64,000 nucleotides of DNA from Streptomyces lincolnensis (GCF_021173675.1 NZ_JAIHON010000006.1:620001-684000), one strand, 5' to 3'; positions 1-9,127 are shown, counted from the first letter of the stretch. Notes: a model not told the origin generated them from the sequence alone. Made by a program: numbers and translations.

Positions 1-68
1 GCGTGGGTGCTGTACGAGGCGGTGGAATGTCCCGCGAGAAGGTGGTTGCTGCGAGGCAGGAGGCCCTG

Positions 69-1364
69 ATGGATACGGTCGATTCGGTGCCGCCAATACC
101 GCCGGTGCCGCCCTCGCGACCCTTGCCGTCTGCGCCACCCTCGCCGCCCTCGCCGCCCTCGCCGTCCTTCCCGCTCGGCGCGGCGACCACGCTCGCGGAG
201 CTCGCCCAGGACCCGCACCCGCGGCTGGCGGAGCTGCGCGCCCACGAACCGGTGTCCTGGCTGCCCGAGCTGAACGGCTGGCTGGTGACACGCCGCGACC
301 TCGCGCTGAACGTGATGCGGGACTCCGCGACCTTCACCGTCGACGACCCCCGCTTCTCCACCGCACAGGTAGTCGGGCCGAGCATGCTGTCCCTGGACGG
401 CGCGGAGCACACCCGCCACCGGGAACCATTCCAGGCCCCCTTCCGCCCCCGGCAGGTGCACGAGGGCTTCGCGGCGTTCATCGAGCGGGAGACCGACCGA
501 CTCATCACCGCGCTGGAAGCGGACGGTTCCGCCGAACTGCGCCGCGCCTTCGCCGGCCCGCTCGCCGTAGCCGTCATGACCGAAGCACTAGGACTGACCG
601 TGGCCGGCACCAGCACGGACACAGTGCTCTCCTGGTACGACTCCATCGTACGGACGGTCTCGGACATCACCGCCGGCCACGAGCCGAGCCCCGACGGCAC
701 CGCGGCCTACGCCCAGCTACGAGCCGCGGTGGAGGCCACCATCGCCGCCCCGACCGGCACCTCGCTGCTGGCCTCCGCCGCAGGACGCCTGACACCGCCC
801 GAGGTGGCGTCCAACGCCGCGGTCATGATGTTCGGAGGCATCGAGACCGTAGAAGCAATGATCACCAACGCCCTACTCCACCTACTGCAAAACCCCACCC
901 AACTCGCCCTGCTCCAGCCCGACTTCGCCCTCCTGGACACCGCGATCGAGGAGTCCCTACGCCTGGAACCCGGCGCCGCCGTCGTAGACCGCTACGCCAC
1001 CCGCGACACGGCCCTGGGCCCGGCCACCATCCACAAGGGCGACCTCGTCACCGTCTCCCTAGCAGCCGCCAACCGCGACCCGGCCACCTTCCCCGACCCC
1101 GACCGCTTCAACATCCACCGCGAAAACCCCCACCTCCACCTCACCTTCGCCCACGGCCCCCACCACTGCATCGCCGCCCACCTGGCCCGCCTCGAAACCC
1201 GCATAGCCCTCCACCGCCTGATCGACCGCCTCCCCACCCTCCGCCTCGACCCAACCCACCCCTCCACACCCCACGGCCTGATCTTCCGCAAGCCACCGAC
1301 TCTGCACGTGCTGTGGGACAGCTCCACGCCTACGCCGAACAGCGAGTTGTCCGGGCCCAGTTGA
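69..1364 (+). CDS. Cytochrome P450
   Basis: Heme-thiolate monooxygenase, 431 residues, presumably cytoplasmic and supplied with electrons by a ferredoxin encoded elsewhere. The substrate cannot be told. Visible P450 landmarks are the C-helix HTRHR (about 114-118), the I-helix FGGIETVEAM (about 255-264, with Glu before the conserved Thr), the ExxR motif in EESLRLEP (about 295-298) and the heme loop FAHGPHHCIAAHLARLE with Cys about 367. The ATG at 69 was chosen because AGGAGG at 58-63 lies five bases ahead; in-frame GTG and ATG codons at 3 and 27 lack such a site. The first 35 residues are a low-complexity Pro/Ser stretch, unusual for a bacterial P450. No ferredoxin or pathway gene is adjacent, and a plus-strand partner may lie left of the window. 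P450 identity is secure. Confidence 0.93.
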   Translation: MDTVDSVPPIPPVPPSRPLPSAPPSPPSPPSPSFPLGAATTLAELAQDPHPRLAELRAHEPVSWLPELNGWLVTRRDLALNVMRDSATFTVDDPRFSTAQVVGPSMLSLDGAEHTRHREPFQAPFRPRQVHEGFAAFIERETDRLITALEADGSAELRRAFAGPLAVAVMTEALGLTVAGTSTDTVLSWYDSIVRTVSDITAGHEPSPDGTAAYAQLRAAVEATIAAPTGTSLLASAAGRLTPPEVASNAAVMMFGGIETVEAMITNALLHLLQNPTQLALLQPDFALLDTAIEESLRLEPGAAVVDRYATRDTALGPATIHKGDLVTVSLAAANRDPATFPDPDRFNIHRENPHLHLTFAHGPHHCIAAHLARLETRIALHRLIDRLPTLRLDPTHPSTPHGLIFRKPPTLHVLWDSSTPTPNSELSGPS

Positions 1365-1401
1365 CGACCCAGACGTCGTCGTCCAAGGCCAGGGCTCGGT
1401 T

Positions 1402-1758
1402 TCATTCTTTGCAGGGGCGCAGTGGGCCATTGAACAGATGGCCGACGTTGTTCCACATGAAGCCCTCCCGCCAGTCAGCTCTTCCTGCCGCCCAGCCAAG
1501 GAGTGCCTGCAGGACTTTCTCCTGCGAGACCGTCTGTGTCTGGTAGTGCTCGGCGGCGACGCCGTCCCGGTACTCCAACTGGTAGGTGTTGTTGTCGCGG
1601 AGCAGGACCTGGATGTACCAGTCGCCCTCGCGGTCTTCGTTCTGTCGCTCAAGCACCATGTGCTCATTGCCTCGCCCCAGGTTGGCGAGCATGGTTCCGA
1701 TCCGCGGTTTCGAGGGGCGCTTCACAGCCTGGCCTCGGGCGGTTGTCGCGATCAGCAT
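1402..1758 (-). CDS. Conserved hypothetical protein, about 118 aa
   Basis: Small soluble protein with no signal peptide or membrane segment. The readable core contains HMVLERQNEDREGDWYIQV, DNNTYQLEYRDG, AEHYQTQTVSQEKV and ALLGWAAG, a tryptophan- and tyrosine-rich pattern I associate with a Streptomyces family of unknown function, sometimes near immunity or regulatory genes. The start is uncertain. The ATG at 1758 gives an N-terminus beginning MLIATTARGQ, another ATG lies at 1692, and neither has a clear Shine-Dalgarno sequence. It is convergent with the P450 gene, with 37 bases between the stops. No function is claimed. Confidence 0.6.
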   Translation of the reverse strand: MLIATTARGQAVKRPSKPRIGTMLANLGRGNEHMVLERQNEDREGDWYIQVLLRDNNTYQLEYRDGVAAEHYQTQTVSQEKVLQALLGWAAGRADWREGFMWNNVGHLFNGPLRPCKE

Positions 1759-1902
1759 GGGCAGATTCTGGTGGGTGGGTCTGACAGTCAGGTGGGGCGC
1801 TCGGGCGCGAGCTTCCAGAGCCCGGGGTTCTACGCGGGACGCGGTGACTGATCTCCCTGGCACAACCAAGAGGCCCAGATCCCTGACCTGGGCCTTCAGT
1901 AT

Positions 1903-1957
1903 GGAGCGGGGTGACGAGAGTCGAACTCGCGCTCTCAGCTTGGGATGCGACGGCGCT
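1903..1957 (-). other. tRNA-Gly 3'-half remnant (attachment-site-like scar A)
   Basis: Read on the minus strand this segment carries the 3' part of a tRNA-Gly: end of the anticodon arm, T-arm (GCGAG, loop TTCGACT, CTCGT), acceptor 3' strand and an encoded CCA. It differs from the intact tRNA-Gly at 38947-39020 by only a few bases up to the anticodon loop. Beyond that the sequence changes to AGCGCCGTCGC, so no D-arm or 5' acceptor strand can form. A hairpin at 1871-1895 (arms AGGCCCAG/CTGGGCCT) sits where the terminator of the intact tRNA sits. The same hybrid junction recurs at 33148-33201. The likely origin is site-specific integration into tRNA-Gly; no integrase gene is visible. Confidence 0.65.
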
Positions 1958-1980
1958 GGACTGGCCCAGCTGCCTCTGAC

Positions 1981-2066
1981 CTGACGCAGAGTTTCCCCCT
2001 GCCTTGGCGGGGCCGCAGGCCACAGTCCTGAGTTCTAGTGGGCTGCGGCCCCGCTCGGGCGTCAGG
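1981..2066 (-). terminator. Nested hairpin downstream of the GH74 gene
   Basis: GCGGGGCCGCAG at 2007-2018 pairs with CTGCGGCCCCGC at 2043-2054. Outside this stem, CTGACGC at 1981-1987 pairs with GCGTCAG at 2060-2066. It lies directly after the stop codon of the minus-strand gene and fits an intrinsic terminator without a long T-tract, as is common in high-GC genomes. Confidence 0.65.
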
Positions 2067-4715
2067 TCACGACGGGTCGCCGTACTGGAGGCCGCGTCCG
2101 TTGGTGCCGATGTAGACGCGGCCGTAGGTGTCGGGGTCGCCGGTGATGACGCCGGTGCCGCTGATGTTGCCCCACTGGTGGGCGTCGTCGTTGACGCGGA
2201 GCCAGGTGGCGCCCTTGTCGGTGGAGCGGAAGACGCCGGTGACGTCCTTGACGGTGCCGATCAGGTAGAGGGCCTGGTAGGAGGTGCCCGGCTTGGGCTT
2301 GCCGAGGCCGAGGGCGGAGGCGGACTTCACCGAGTTGAGCGTGGTGAAGGTGCGGCCGCCGTCGGTGGAGTGCAGGAGCCCCTTGTCGGCGCCGGCGATC
2401 CACAGGTCACCGGCGATGCCGGGGACGGCGGTGAGCCGTCCGGTGGGGAGGTTGCGGGCGCGGGCGGTGAAGGTCGCGCCGCCGTCGGTGCTGGCGTGGA
2501 GTGTGCCGCCGGACAGGGAGTAGAAGGTCCTGGCCGAGGAGCGGTCGGCGACGACTGCGGCGTCGTTGCCCAGGCCGCCCACCCTCGACCAGCTCGCCCC
2601 GTTGTCGGTCGAGCGGTACGGGGCCTGGCCGGCCTCGGTCCAGACGATGGTGGAGCCGTCCGCAGAGAGCGCGATACGGCCGTCCCGGGCACCGGCCACC
2701 GGCTCCGACTTGAAGCCGGTCCAGGTGCTGCCGCCGTCGGTGGAGTAGGCGCCGTCCTGCTCGCCGCCACGGCCGACGCGGACCATCATCGAGGGCTTGG
2801 ACTGGGCGAAGTCGATGTCGGTGCTGTTGGCCATCAACGGGTTCTTCAGCCGCCCGGAGGGCACCTTGGTCAGGTCGTCGTGCCGGAAGCCGCCCTGGTC
2901 GCCCATGGAGGTGATGACGGTGGCGCCGCCGGGCGGGGCGATCGCGTCCAGAATCGCGGTCTCCTCCAGTCCCCGGGCGCCCATGGCCCAGTGGCTGGTG
3001 CCGCCGCTGTCGGAGGCGCCCGCGTCCTTGCTGCGCAGGATGCCGTTGCCGGTGCCGTACAGCACGTGCCCGGAGTCGAAGGGATCGATGGCCAGGGCGG
3101 TCATCCAGTGCCCGGTGTGGGTGCCGACGTAAGGAGCGGCGGAGGCGCTGCGCACCGACTTGTCGGCCAGTGCCTTCCAGGTCGTACCGCTGTCGGTGCT
3201 GCGGTAGATCTCGTCCTCGGGCCACCAGCGGCCGAGGGTGGTGACCATCACCGTGGACGGCTTGCGCGGGTCGACGGCCAGACCGGAGAAGCCGTAACCG
3301 CCCTGGGACGGGGAGACGTTCTTCCACGCCCCGCTGCCCGGCGTGTACTTCCACACCGAACCCCCGGTCACGCCGTTGGGTCCGAGGTTGTCGGTGTACG
3401 TCAGGTACAGCGAGCCGTCACCGGAGAGCACGCCGTGCTGCGGCATCTGGCCGGTGGGCTGCCCGGCGACGGCCTGCCAGGTGCCGCCGCCGTCGGTGGA
3501 GCGGTACAGGGAGGTGGACCTGTCGCCGACACCTACGTAGACGGTCTTGCTGCCGGCCTTGCCGTACGTCACGAAGGAGATGCCGCCGCCGCTGCTCGCC
3601 CCGTTCTTGACGGGGAACGAGGAGACCTGACTCCAGGTGACGCCGTGGTCGGTGCTGCGCCACAGGCCGTTCTTGCGGGTGCCGAGGAGCAGGTTGGCGT
3701 TGTTCGCGGGGTCGACCACCAGCCGCTCGCCCGCCCCGCGGCCGTCCTCGTTGGCGCCCAGCTTGAAGGGCAGGTCGGTCCGCTTGAAGGTGCGGCCCTT
3801 GTCGGTGGAGCGCAGGATCGCGCCGTTGCCGGCCCAGTCGTTGGTGTAGGTGCCCGCTCCGAGGTAGAGCCGGTTGGGGTCGACGGGGTCGGTCGCCAGC
3901 GAGTCGATGCCCAGCAGGTTCCAGTCCTTCTCGCCGACCCAGTCGGTCAGCGGGATCCACTGCTCGGCCGCGGGGTCCCAGCGGTAGGCGCCGCCCATGT
4001 CGGTACGGGCGTACAGCAGGCCCTTCTCCTTCTGGTTGAACACCAGGCCGGTGACGTAACCACCGCCCACCACCTGGGCGTTCTTCCACCGGTACGGTCC
4101 GGACGCGGTCGTGGTCTGCGCCGCGCCGGTCCCGGCCGCCGGGGCCTCGGCCGTCTTCACCAGCTTCCACTGCTGGTTGGTGCCGCCGTGGCCGGGATAC
4201 TGCTGGACTGCCGCGCCCGCGGCCGTGGAGCCGCCGGAGACGTCCAGGACCAGGCCGCTTCTGCGGGACGTGAGGGTGACGGCGCCGCCGCTCACCTCGT
4301 CGATCCGCCACTCCTGGGAGGTGGAGGAGCTGTCGGTCTGCTGCTCGGCGGGGGCCTTCGCGGCGGTCGAACCGCCCGCTATGCCCAGCACCTTGCCGCT
4401 GTTGCGGTTCACCAGCTCGTAGTAGCCGTTGCCGGTGGCCTTCAGCTTCCACTGCTGGTTGGCGGTGTCCTGGTCGGTGTACTGCTGGATGCGGGTGCCG
4501 TCGGCGGTGGAGAAGCTGCTGACGTCCAGCACCTTGCCGCTGCGCACGGAGACCAACTGGTAGTAGGCGCCCGCGTCGACCGTCGCGGCCTGCGAGTCCT
4601 CCTGTACGAACAGGAAGTACGGCACGACGATGGCGGGTACGCCGAGCACCAGGCCGGTGGCGGTCCAGCGACGGCGATGACGCCCGCGGCGCCCGCCGTT
4701 CGTGGGGTTGTTCAT
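2067..4715 (-). CDS. Secreted xyloglucanase, ricin-type lectin (CBM13-like) plus GH74
   Basis: Predicted extracellular glycoside hydrolase of family 74, which cleaves the beta-1,4-glucan backbone of xyloglucan. Of 882 residues, about 16-37 are a basic stretch plus hydrophobic export segment. About 45-190 hold ricin-lectin repeats with NQQW/SQEW motifs, a likely carbohydrate-binding module. About 205-882 are GH74, full of BNR-like blades (STDGG, STDKG). The two acidic residues of GH74 catalysis are recognisable in ARTDMGGAYRWD (Asp about 239) and SMGDQGGFRH (Asp about 606). The ATG at 4715 follows AAGGAG twelve bases upstream, a long spacing; an in-frame start at 4763 is possible. It lies 71 bases downstream of the GH10-GH62 gene on the same strand, so the two are probably cotranscribed and act together on hemicellulose. 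Confidence 0.9.
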   Translation of the reverse strand: MNNPTNGGRRGRHRRRWTATGLVLGVPAIVVPYFLFVQEDSQAATVDAGAYYQLVSVRSGKVLDVSSFSTADGTRIQQYTDQDTANQQWKLKATGNGYYELVNRNSGKVLGIAGGSTAAKAPAEQQTDSSSTSQEWRIDEVSGGAVTLTSRRSGLVLDVSGGSTAAGAAVQQYPGHGGTNQQWKLVKTAEAPAAGTGAAQTTTASGPYRWKNAQVVGGGYVTGLVFNQKEKGLLYARTDMGGAYRWDPAAEQWIPLTDWVGEKDWNLLGIDSLATDPVDPNRLYLGAGTYTNDWAGNGAILRSTDKGRTFKRTDLPFKLGANEDGRGAGERLVVDPANNANLLLGTRKNGLWRSTDHGVTWSQVSSFPVKNGASSGGGISFVTYGKAGSKTVYVGVGDRSTSLYRSTDGGGTWQAVAGQPTGQMPQHGVLSGDGSLYLTYTDNLGPNGVTGGSVWKYTPGSGAWKNVSPSQGGYGFSGLAVDPRKPSTVMVTTLGRWWPEDEIYRSTDSGTTWKALADKSVRSASAAPYVGTHTGHWMTALAIDPFDSGHVLYGTGNGILRSKDAGASDSGGTSHWAMGARGLEETAILDAIAPPGGATVITSMGDQGGFRHDDLTKVPSGRLKNPLMANSTDIDFAQSKPSMMVRVGRGGEQDGAYSTDGGSTWTGFKSEPVAGARDGRIALSADGSTIVWTEAGQAPYRSTDNGASWSRVGGLGNDAAVVADRSSARTFYSLSGGTLHASTDGGATFTARARNLPTGRLTAVPGIAGDLWIAGADKGLLHSTDGGRTFTTLNSVKSASALGLGKPKPGTSYQALYLIGTVKDVTGVFRSTDKGATWLRVNDDAHQWGNISGTGVITGDPDTYGRVYIGTNGRGLQYGDPS

Positions 4716-4786
4716 GGGGGTGAGGTTCTCCTTGTGTGTCGCCGTGTCACCGTGGCGTGTCACCGTGGATCGGGCAGGTCAGCGCT

Positions 4787-7219
4787 TCAGCGCTTCAGGG
4801 TGAGGACACCCGGCCGGTACGGCAGCTTCACGTAGTCGGTGCCGTCCGAGGCGGGGTCCCTGCCCTGGTAGAGGAACTGCAGGTTGCAGGGGTCGACCGT
4901 CATGGTCTGGTCGGGGTTGGTGCGGACCAGGTCACCGTGGCTGATGTCGTTGGTCCAGGTGGCACCGCTGTTGGCCTTGCCCGCGAAGGGGCTGGACTCG
5001 CTGCCGGCCTGCTCGGCCCACGGGCCGTTCAGGCTGGAGGCCGTGAACGAGCGGAAGTAGCGTCCGCCCGCACCCATCGCCTCGACGATCATGAGGTACT
5101 GGTTCCGGCCCTGGACCTTGTAGACCTCCGGCGCCTCGAACAGCCTCGCCTTCGTGTCGCTCATGACCGTGGTGTACGAGGAGCCGAAGCTGCCCGGGAA
5201 GTTCCCCAGCGGCATGACCGACTTGTAGATCTTGCCGTTGTCATCGGCGAAGAACAGGTACATGTTCTGGCCGTCGGCGATCACGGTCGGGTCGATCGGG
5301 CCGCCTTCCGAGCCGGCGGGGAGGCTGCCGGTGAACAGCTCCTTCGGTGCGGACCAACTGCCCGGGTCGGTGGGGTCGTTGGACGTGCGGTAGCTGAAGG
5401 GCCAGGCGGTACCCCACCCGTTCGAGACCAGCACCCAGATCTTCTTGGGCGCGAAGTAGAACAGTTTGGGCGCCACCGCGGACCCGCTGATCCTGGTCTG
5501 GCCGGCCGTCGCCATGTCCGACCAGTTCGTGAACGGACGGAAGGTCATCGCGCCCCACGACGATCCGTCGGAGGTGGTCGCGTAGACCAGGTGCTTGCCG
5601 TTGTACGTCACGGTGGTGAAGTCCTTCAGCGCGACCGCCCCGTTCGCCGGCTGCGCCAGTGGGCCCGTCGAGGTCCACTTGTACGTCGACGGAAGCGCGC
5701 ACGTGGCGCCGCCTGACGCGGACGACGCGGGCGACGCGGACGACCCGCTCGACCCGGACGACCCGGACGGGGCGGTCCACTTCTGGTTGTCGACGGACGC
5801 GCAGGAGTACAGCTGGATCTTGGTGCCGTTGGCCTTGGCCGCGCCCACGGCGTCGAGGCACAGCCCGGACTGTACGCCGGTGATCGTGCCGTCGGTGTTG
5901 ATGTTCCACTGCTGGTTGGCGCCGCCGTTGCAGTCCCAGATGACCACCGCGGTGCCGTTGGCGGTGCCCTTGTTCTTGGCGTCCAGGCACTTGTCGCCGT
6001 AGATCTTCAGCTGCTTGCCGGAGGTGTGGGTCCAGCGCTGGTTGGTCTGTCCGTTGCAGTTCCACAGCTGCGCCTGGGTGCCGTTGGCGGTGGTGGAGTT
6101 GTTGATGTCGATGCAACGGCCGGAGGCAAGGCCCTTGATCTCCCCGGTACCGGTCCCGCCGGTCGTCCCGCCGGTCGTCCCGCCGGTGGTGGCAGCGGGG
6201 GCGGCGGCCTTGAAGGCGTCGACGACGGCGGTGTAGGCGGCCTTGGGCTTGCCGTTGTTGTCGAACAGCAGCGGGTTCTCGCCGGTGCGCCAGGAGTCGC
6301 TGTCCCGCACGCCCCACACCGTGATGCCGGTGCACCGGGCCACGGACAGACAGGCCTTGACCGCGTCGGCGTACTGGGTGGGCGATGCCTGGGCGATGTC
6401 CAGCTCGGTGATCTGGACGTCCACGCCCAGGGCGGCGAAGTTGGACAAGGTGGTCCGGAAGCCGGCCGGCGGGCCGCCGGTGCCGAAGTGGCTCTGGAAC
6501 CCGACGCAGTCGATCGGCACGCCACGGGACTTGAAGTCCTTGACCATCCTGTAGACGCCCTGGGTCTTGGCGTCCGACCAGTTCTCGATGTTGTAGTCGT
6601 TGTAGCAGAGCTTGGCCGAGGAGTCGGCCGCGCGGGCCGTGCGGAACGCTTCCTCGATGAAGCCGTTGCCCAGCACCTTCTGGAACACCGAGCCGCGGAG
6701 CTGACCGCCGGGGCCGTCGGCGAACGCCTCGTTGACCACGTCCCAGGCGTAGACCTTGCCCTTGAAGTGGGTCATGGTGGTGGTGATGTGGCCGTTCATC
6801 ACGCTGCGCAGCGTGTTCGCGTCGCCGATCGAGGAGACCCAGGACGGCAGCTGCGAGTGCCAGACCGTGGTGTGGCCGCGCACGCGCTGGCCGTTCGCCC
6901 TCGCACGGTCGACGATCCGGTCGGCGGCGCCGAAGGTGAAGTTGCCGCGGGACGGCTCGACGGCGTCCCACTTCATCTCGTTCTCCGGGGTGATCATGTT
7001 GAACTCCCGGTCGGCGATCGCGGTGTACGCCGAGTCGCCGAGCCTGCCTGCGGCCACAGCGGTGCCGAAGTACCGGCCCGAGGGGGCCGCCTCCGTACCC
7101 AGCGACGCGGCTCCGGCGGAGTTCGGGAGGACCGTCACGACACCGGCGACCACCGCCGCGGCCGAGAGTCCTGTCGCCCAGGTCCGGCGACGCCGGCCGA
7201 GCCGGTGCAGGCCCTTCAT
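4787..7219 (-). CDS. Secreted bifunctional xylanase (GH10)-CBM13-arabinofuranosidase (GH62)
   Basis: Secreted 810-residue enzyme joining two hemicellulase activities. Residues 1-37 form a signal peptide with an Arg-rich start and a cleavage region near AGAA. About 45-340 are GH10, with acid/base Glu164 in WDVVNEAF and nucleophile Glu272 in ITELDIA. A Thr/Gly linker leads to three ricin-type repeats (about 359-488, NQRW, NQQW and NQKW). After a Ser/Gly linker, about 511-810 match GH62 with LKDFTTV, GGPIDPTVI and LFEAPEVYKV, the regions carrying the base, pKa modulator and acid. GH10 cuts the xylan backbone and GH62 removes arabinose side groups that block it. It is first of a two-gene unit with the GH74 gene. 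GAGGTG precedes the ATG. The sigma factor gene upstream carries an arabinan-type binding domain, a possible regulatory link. Confidence 0.92.
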   Translation of the reverse strand: MKGLHRLGRRRRTWATGLSAAAVVAGVVTVLPNSAGAASLGTEAAPSGRYFGTAVAAGRLGDSAYTAIADREFNMITPENEMKWDAVEPSRGNFTFGAADRIVDRARANGQRVRGHTTVWHSQLPSWVSSIGDANTLRSVMNGHITTTMTHFKGKVYAWDVVNEAFADGPGGQLRGSVFQKVLGNGFIEEAFRTARAADSSAKLCYNDYNIENWSDAKTQGVYRMVKDFKSRGVPIDCVGFQSHFGTGGPPAGFRTTLSNFAALGVDVQITELDIAQASPTQYADAVKACLSVARCTGITVWGVRDSDSWRTGENPLLFDNNGKPKAAYTAVVDAFKAAAPAATTGGTTGGTTGGTGTGEIKGLASGRCIDINNSTTANGTQAQLWNCNGQTNQRWTHTSGKQLKIYGDKCLDAKNKGTANGTAVVIWDCNGGANQQWNINTDGTITGVQSGLCLDAVGAAKANGTKIQLYSCASVDNQKWTAPSGSSGSSGSSASPASSASGGATCALPSTYKWTSTGPLAQPANGAVALKDFTTVTYNGKHLVYATTSDGSSWGAMTFRPFTNWSDMATAGQTRISGSAVAPKLFYFAPKKIWVLVSNGWGTAWPFSYRTSNDPTDPGSWSAPKELFTGSLPAGSEGGPIDPTVIADGQNMYLFFADDNGKIYKSVMPLGNFPGSFGSSYTTVMSDTKARLFEAPEVYKVQGRNQYLMIVEAMGAGGRYFRSFTASSLNGPWAEQAGSESSPFAGKANSGATWTNDISHGDLVRTNPDQTMTVDPCNLQFLYQGRDPASDGTDYVKLPYRPGVLTLKR

Positions 7220-7454
7220 GAATCACCTCGAGGTTCGTGCGTGTGTCGCGTCATCAGAGGGGCTTTCTTCGGGGATACGTCAAAGGGGGAAGGGGAACCT
7301 GCCACGCGCCGGCACGTCATGTGAGCGGCGGGAAGAGCACCCCACGCATAGGAGGCCGCCGAAGGCGCGGCCTCGTAACGGAAAAGTCGCGCCGTCCGGC
7401 CGATCGCGAGGTGAGGCATCTCTCAGGCGAAAAGCGTTATGAGCGGGGCGGCAG

Positions 7455-9002
7455 TCAGGCCCAGGCCCTGCGCACGATGAAGGAGGCCTGGCCGGCGAAG
7501 GCCTTCGTGCCGTCGGAGCCGTCGAGGAAGATGCCACCGTCGCGGTGACGGATGACCGATCCGGGATAGTTGTGCGCGTGCAGGGTCACCGACCCGGCGG
7601 CCGCCCCGGGGCGCGCGCAGAAGGTGGCGTCCTCGCGGAACAGTTCGCTGCCGTCGTCGGTGCTCAGCCGTAGCCGCAGGTAGTGATGGCGCAGATAACG
7701 GCCGTCGGCGGCGCGGAAGGTGACGCACCGGGTGTCGGCCAGCCCCCGGACGACCGTGAAGGTGACCCGCTGCCGTGCCTGCGCACTGCTGGACGAGGAG
7801 ACCGGGCCGAGCGTCGCGAAGTCGCCGGCATACGTGACGTACAGGGCGGGCTGATCCACGGACTCCAGCGCATGCGCGCCCAGCGGAACAGCGGCGGCGG
7901 TGGCGGACGGACTCGCCGGGGACGGCCCGGCCGGGGTGGTGCGCGACGGGGTGGGCGTGGAGTGGCCGGCCGTGGGAGCGGCGGTGACGCCGGGCACCCG
8001 GGGCGCCGGTTCGGGCCAGGCCACGTAGGAGGCGCCGCCGGCGATGAGCACGGCGCCGGTGGTGAGGCCCGCCACCGGGTGAGCAGCCGCCGCGTAGAGC
8101 TTGCCGATCAGCGAGGTGTGCACACCGGCTGCCTCCGTCGCCGTGCCGACGGCGACAGAGGCCATGGCCGGCCCGGCGGTGCTCGCGGCCGTACCCGACA
8201 GCAGGCCCTTGGCGGCCAGCGCGGAGATGAGTGCGGCAGGGACGGCCAGCGGTGTGAGGCTCACGAGCAGCCGTTCGGACGGAACCCGTTCCGCCGCCGT
8301 CGCCGTGCAGAGCGGGCAGTCGCGGGTGTGCCGTGCGATCCGCTTGCGCCACACCGATGCAGGCAGACCGTCCCAGCCGACGACGGTCTCGTCCAGTTGC
8401 GGACAGCGCGGGTCGGTCTCCAGCGCGGCGACGATCGTCCGGCTCACTTCCAGCTGCTCGCGCATGCGCTGCAGGCGGACTCCGACGTGGGCGACCGTGA
8501 GCCCCGTCGCGGCGGCGATGTCGGCGCGGCTCAGCGAGCCGGCGCATTCCTGCCACCACAGCGACAGCAGCATCCGATGATCCGGGTCGAGCCACCGGGC
8601 GGCTTCGACGGCCTGACGGCGCTCGTCCGACACATGCAGACGCAGGATCGTCACGTCCTCGGGTTCGGCGCGGAGATCCGGTATCTGGCGCGCCTCGTCG
8701 ATGACCGTGGTCCGGTCGGCGAAGGTGCGTTGCCGGTGCCAGTGGGTGTTGATCTGGCGAAGCGTGATCGACACCAGCCAGGACCGGAAGCTCTCCGGGG
8801 CACGCAGCGCGGGCAGGTCGCGCACCACGCGCAACAGGGTTTCCTGGACCACGTCATCGACGTCGGCATGACCGCTCAGCGCCCGCCCGACGATGTTGTA
8901 GAGCAGCGGCAGGTACGCGGCGATCAGCTCCTCGCGCGCCCGATCGTCCCCGGCCTGCGCCGCGACGACCAGCCCCGCGTGGTCCCCATCCATGAACGCC
9001 AT
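7455..9002 (-). CDS. ECF sigma factor with fused zinc motif, membrane helix and AbfB/CBM42-like domain
   Basis: Single 515-residue polypeptide that looks like a complete transmembrane sensor-regulator. Residues about 25-92 are sigma region 2 (DVDDVVQETLLRVVRDL, SFRSWLVSI) and about 130-190 sigma region 4 (SRADIAAATGLTVAHVGVRL). HTRDCPLC at about 225-232 has the HxxxCxxC pattern of zinc anti-sigma domains. Hydrophobic stretches follow at about 245-268 and 305-327, then a Pro/Thr/Ser linker. Residues about 375-515 resemble the AbfB arabinose-binding fold (RYLRHHYLRLRL, ATFC, NYPGSVIRHRDGG, FIVRRAW). Actinobacterial ECF groups with membrane and carbohydrate-binding extensions are known. The ATG at 9002 has a GAGGGAAG-type site upstream. 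Inference: the outer domain senses arabinan or xylan and frees the sigma part to act on the adjacent hemicellulase genes, 235 bases downstream on the same strand. Confidence 0.88.
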   Translation of the reverse strand: MAFMDGDHAGLVVAAQAGDDRAREELIAAYLPLLYNIVGRALSGHADVDDVVQETLLRVVRDLPALRAPESFRSWLVSITLRQINTHWHRQRTFADRTTVIDEARQIPDLRAEPEDVTILRLHVSDERRQAVEAARWLDPDHRMLLSLWWQECAGSLSRADIAAATGLTVAHVGVRLQRMREQLEVSRTIVAALETDPRCPQLDETVVGWDGLPASVWRKRIARHTRDCPLCTATAAERVPSERLLVSLTPLAVPAALISALAAKGLLSGTAASTAGPAMASVAVGTATEAAGVHTSLIGKLYAAAAHPVAGLTTGAVLIAGGASYVAWPEPAPRVPGVTAAPTAGHSTPTPSRTTPAGPSPASPSATAAAVPLGAHALESVDQPALYVTYAGDFATLGPVSSSSSAQARQRVTFTVVRGLADTRCVTFRAADGRYLRHHYLRLRLSTDDGSELFREDATFCARPGAAAGSVTLHAHNYPGSVIRHRDGGIFLDGSDGTKAFAGQASFIVRRAWA

Positions 9003-9127
9003 TCCACTTCCCTCTGAGGAAACGATCCGCCGAGCGCGGCGCCTCACCCTGACGTCGGCGAAATATGCGGACAAAGCCTGCGTCTCGGGTCGACGGCCGG
9101 CCCCGCTCCCTTGTCGCCACAGGCCCC

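Noticed and set aside
1903..1957. Scar A as a complete second tRNA gene
   Set aside because: No 5' acceptor strand complementary to CACCCCG and no D-arm can be formed from the adjoining sequence.
2004..4835. Very long open frame on the plus strand (943 codons) opposite the GH74 gene
   Set aside because: It is an antisense shadow caused by high GC at third positions; its composition is Gly/Val/Ala-rich without domains, while the minus strand encodes clear lectin and GH74 motifs.
7220..7454. LacI/CebR-type operator upstream of the xylanase gene
   Set aside because: No copy of the 14-bp TGGGAGCGCTCCCA-like palindrome is present in this spacer; control by another factor is more likely.
9021..9033. 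CTCGGCGGATCGT upstream of the sigma factor gene as a fourth copy of the shared element
   Set aside because: Only the last block is similar; the blocks expected 17-51 bases upstream are missing and the site overlaps the ribosome-binding region.
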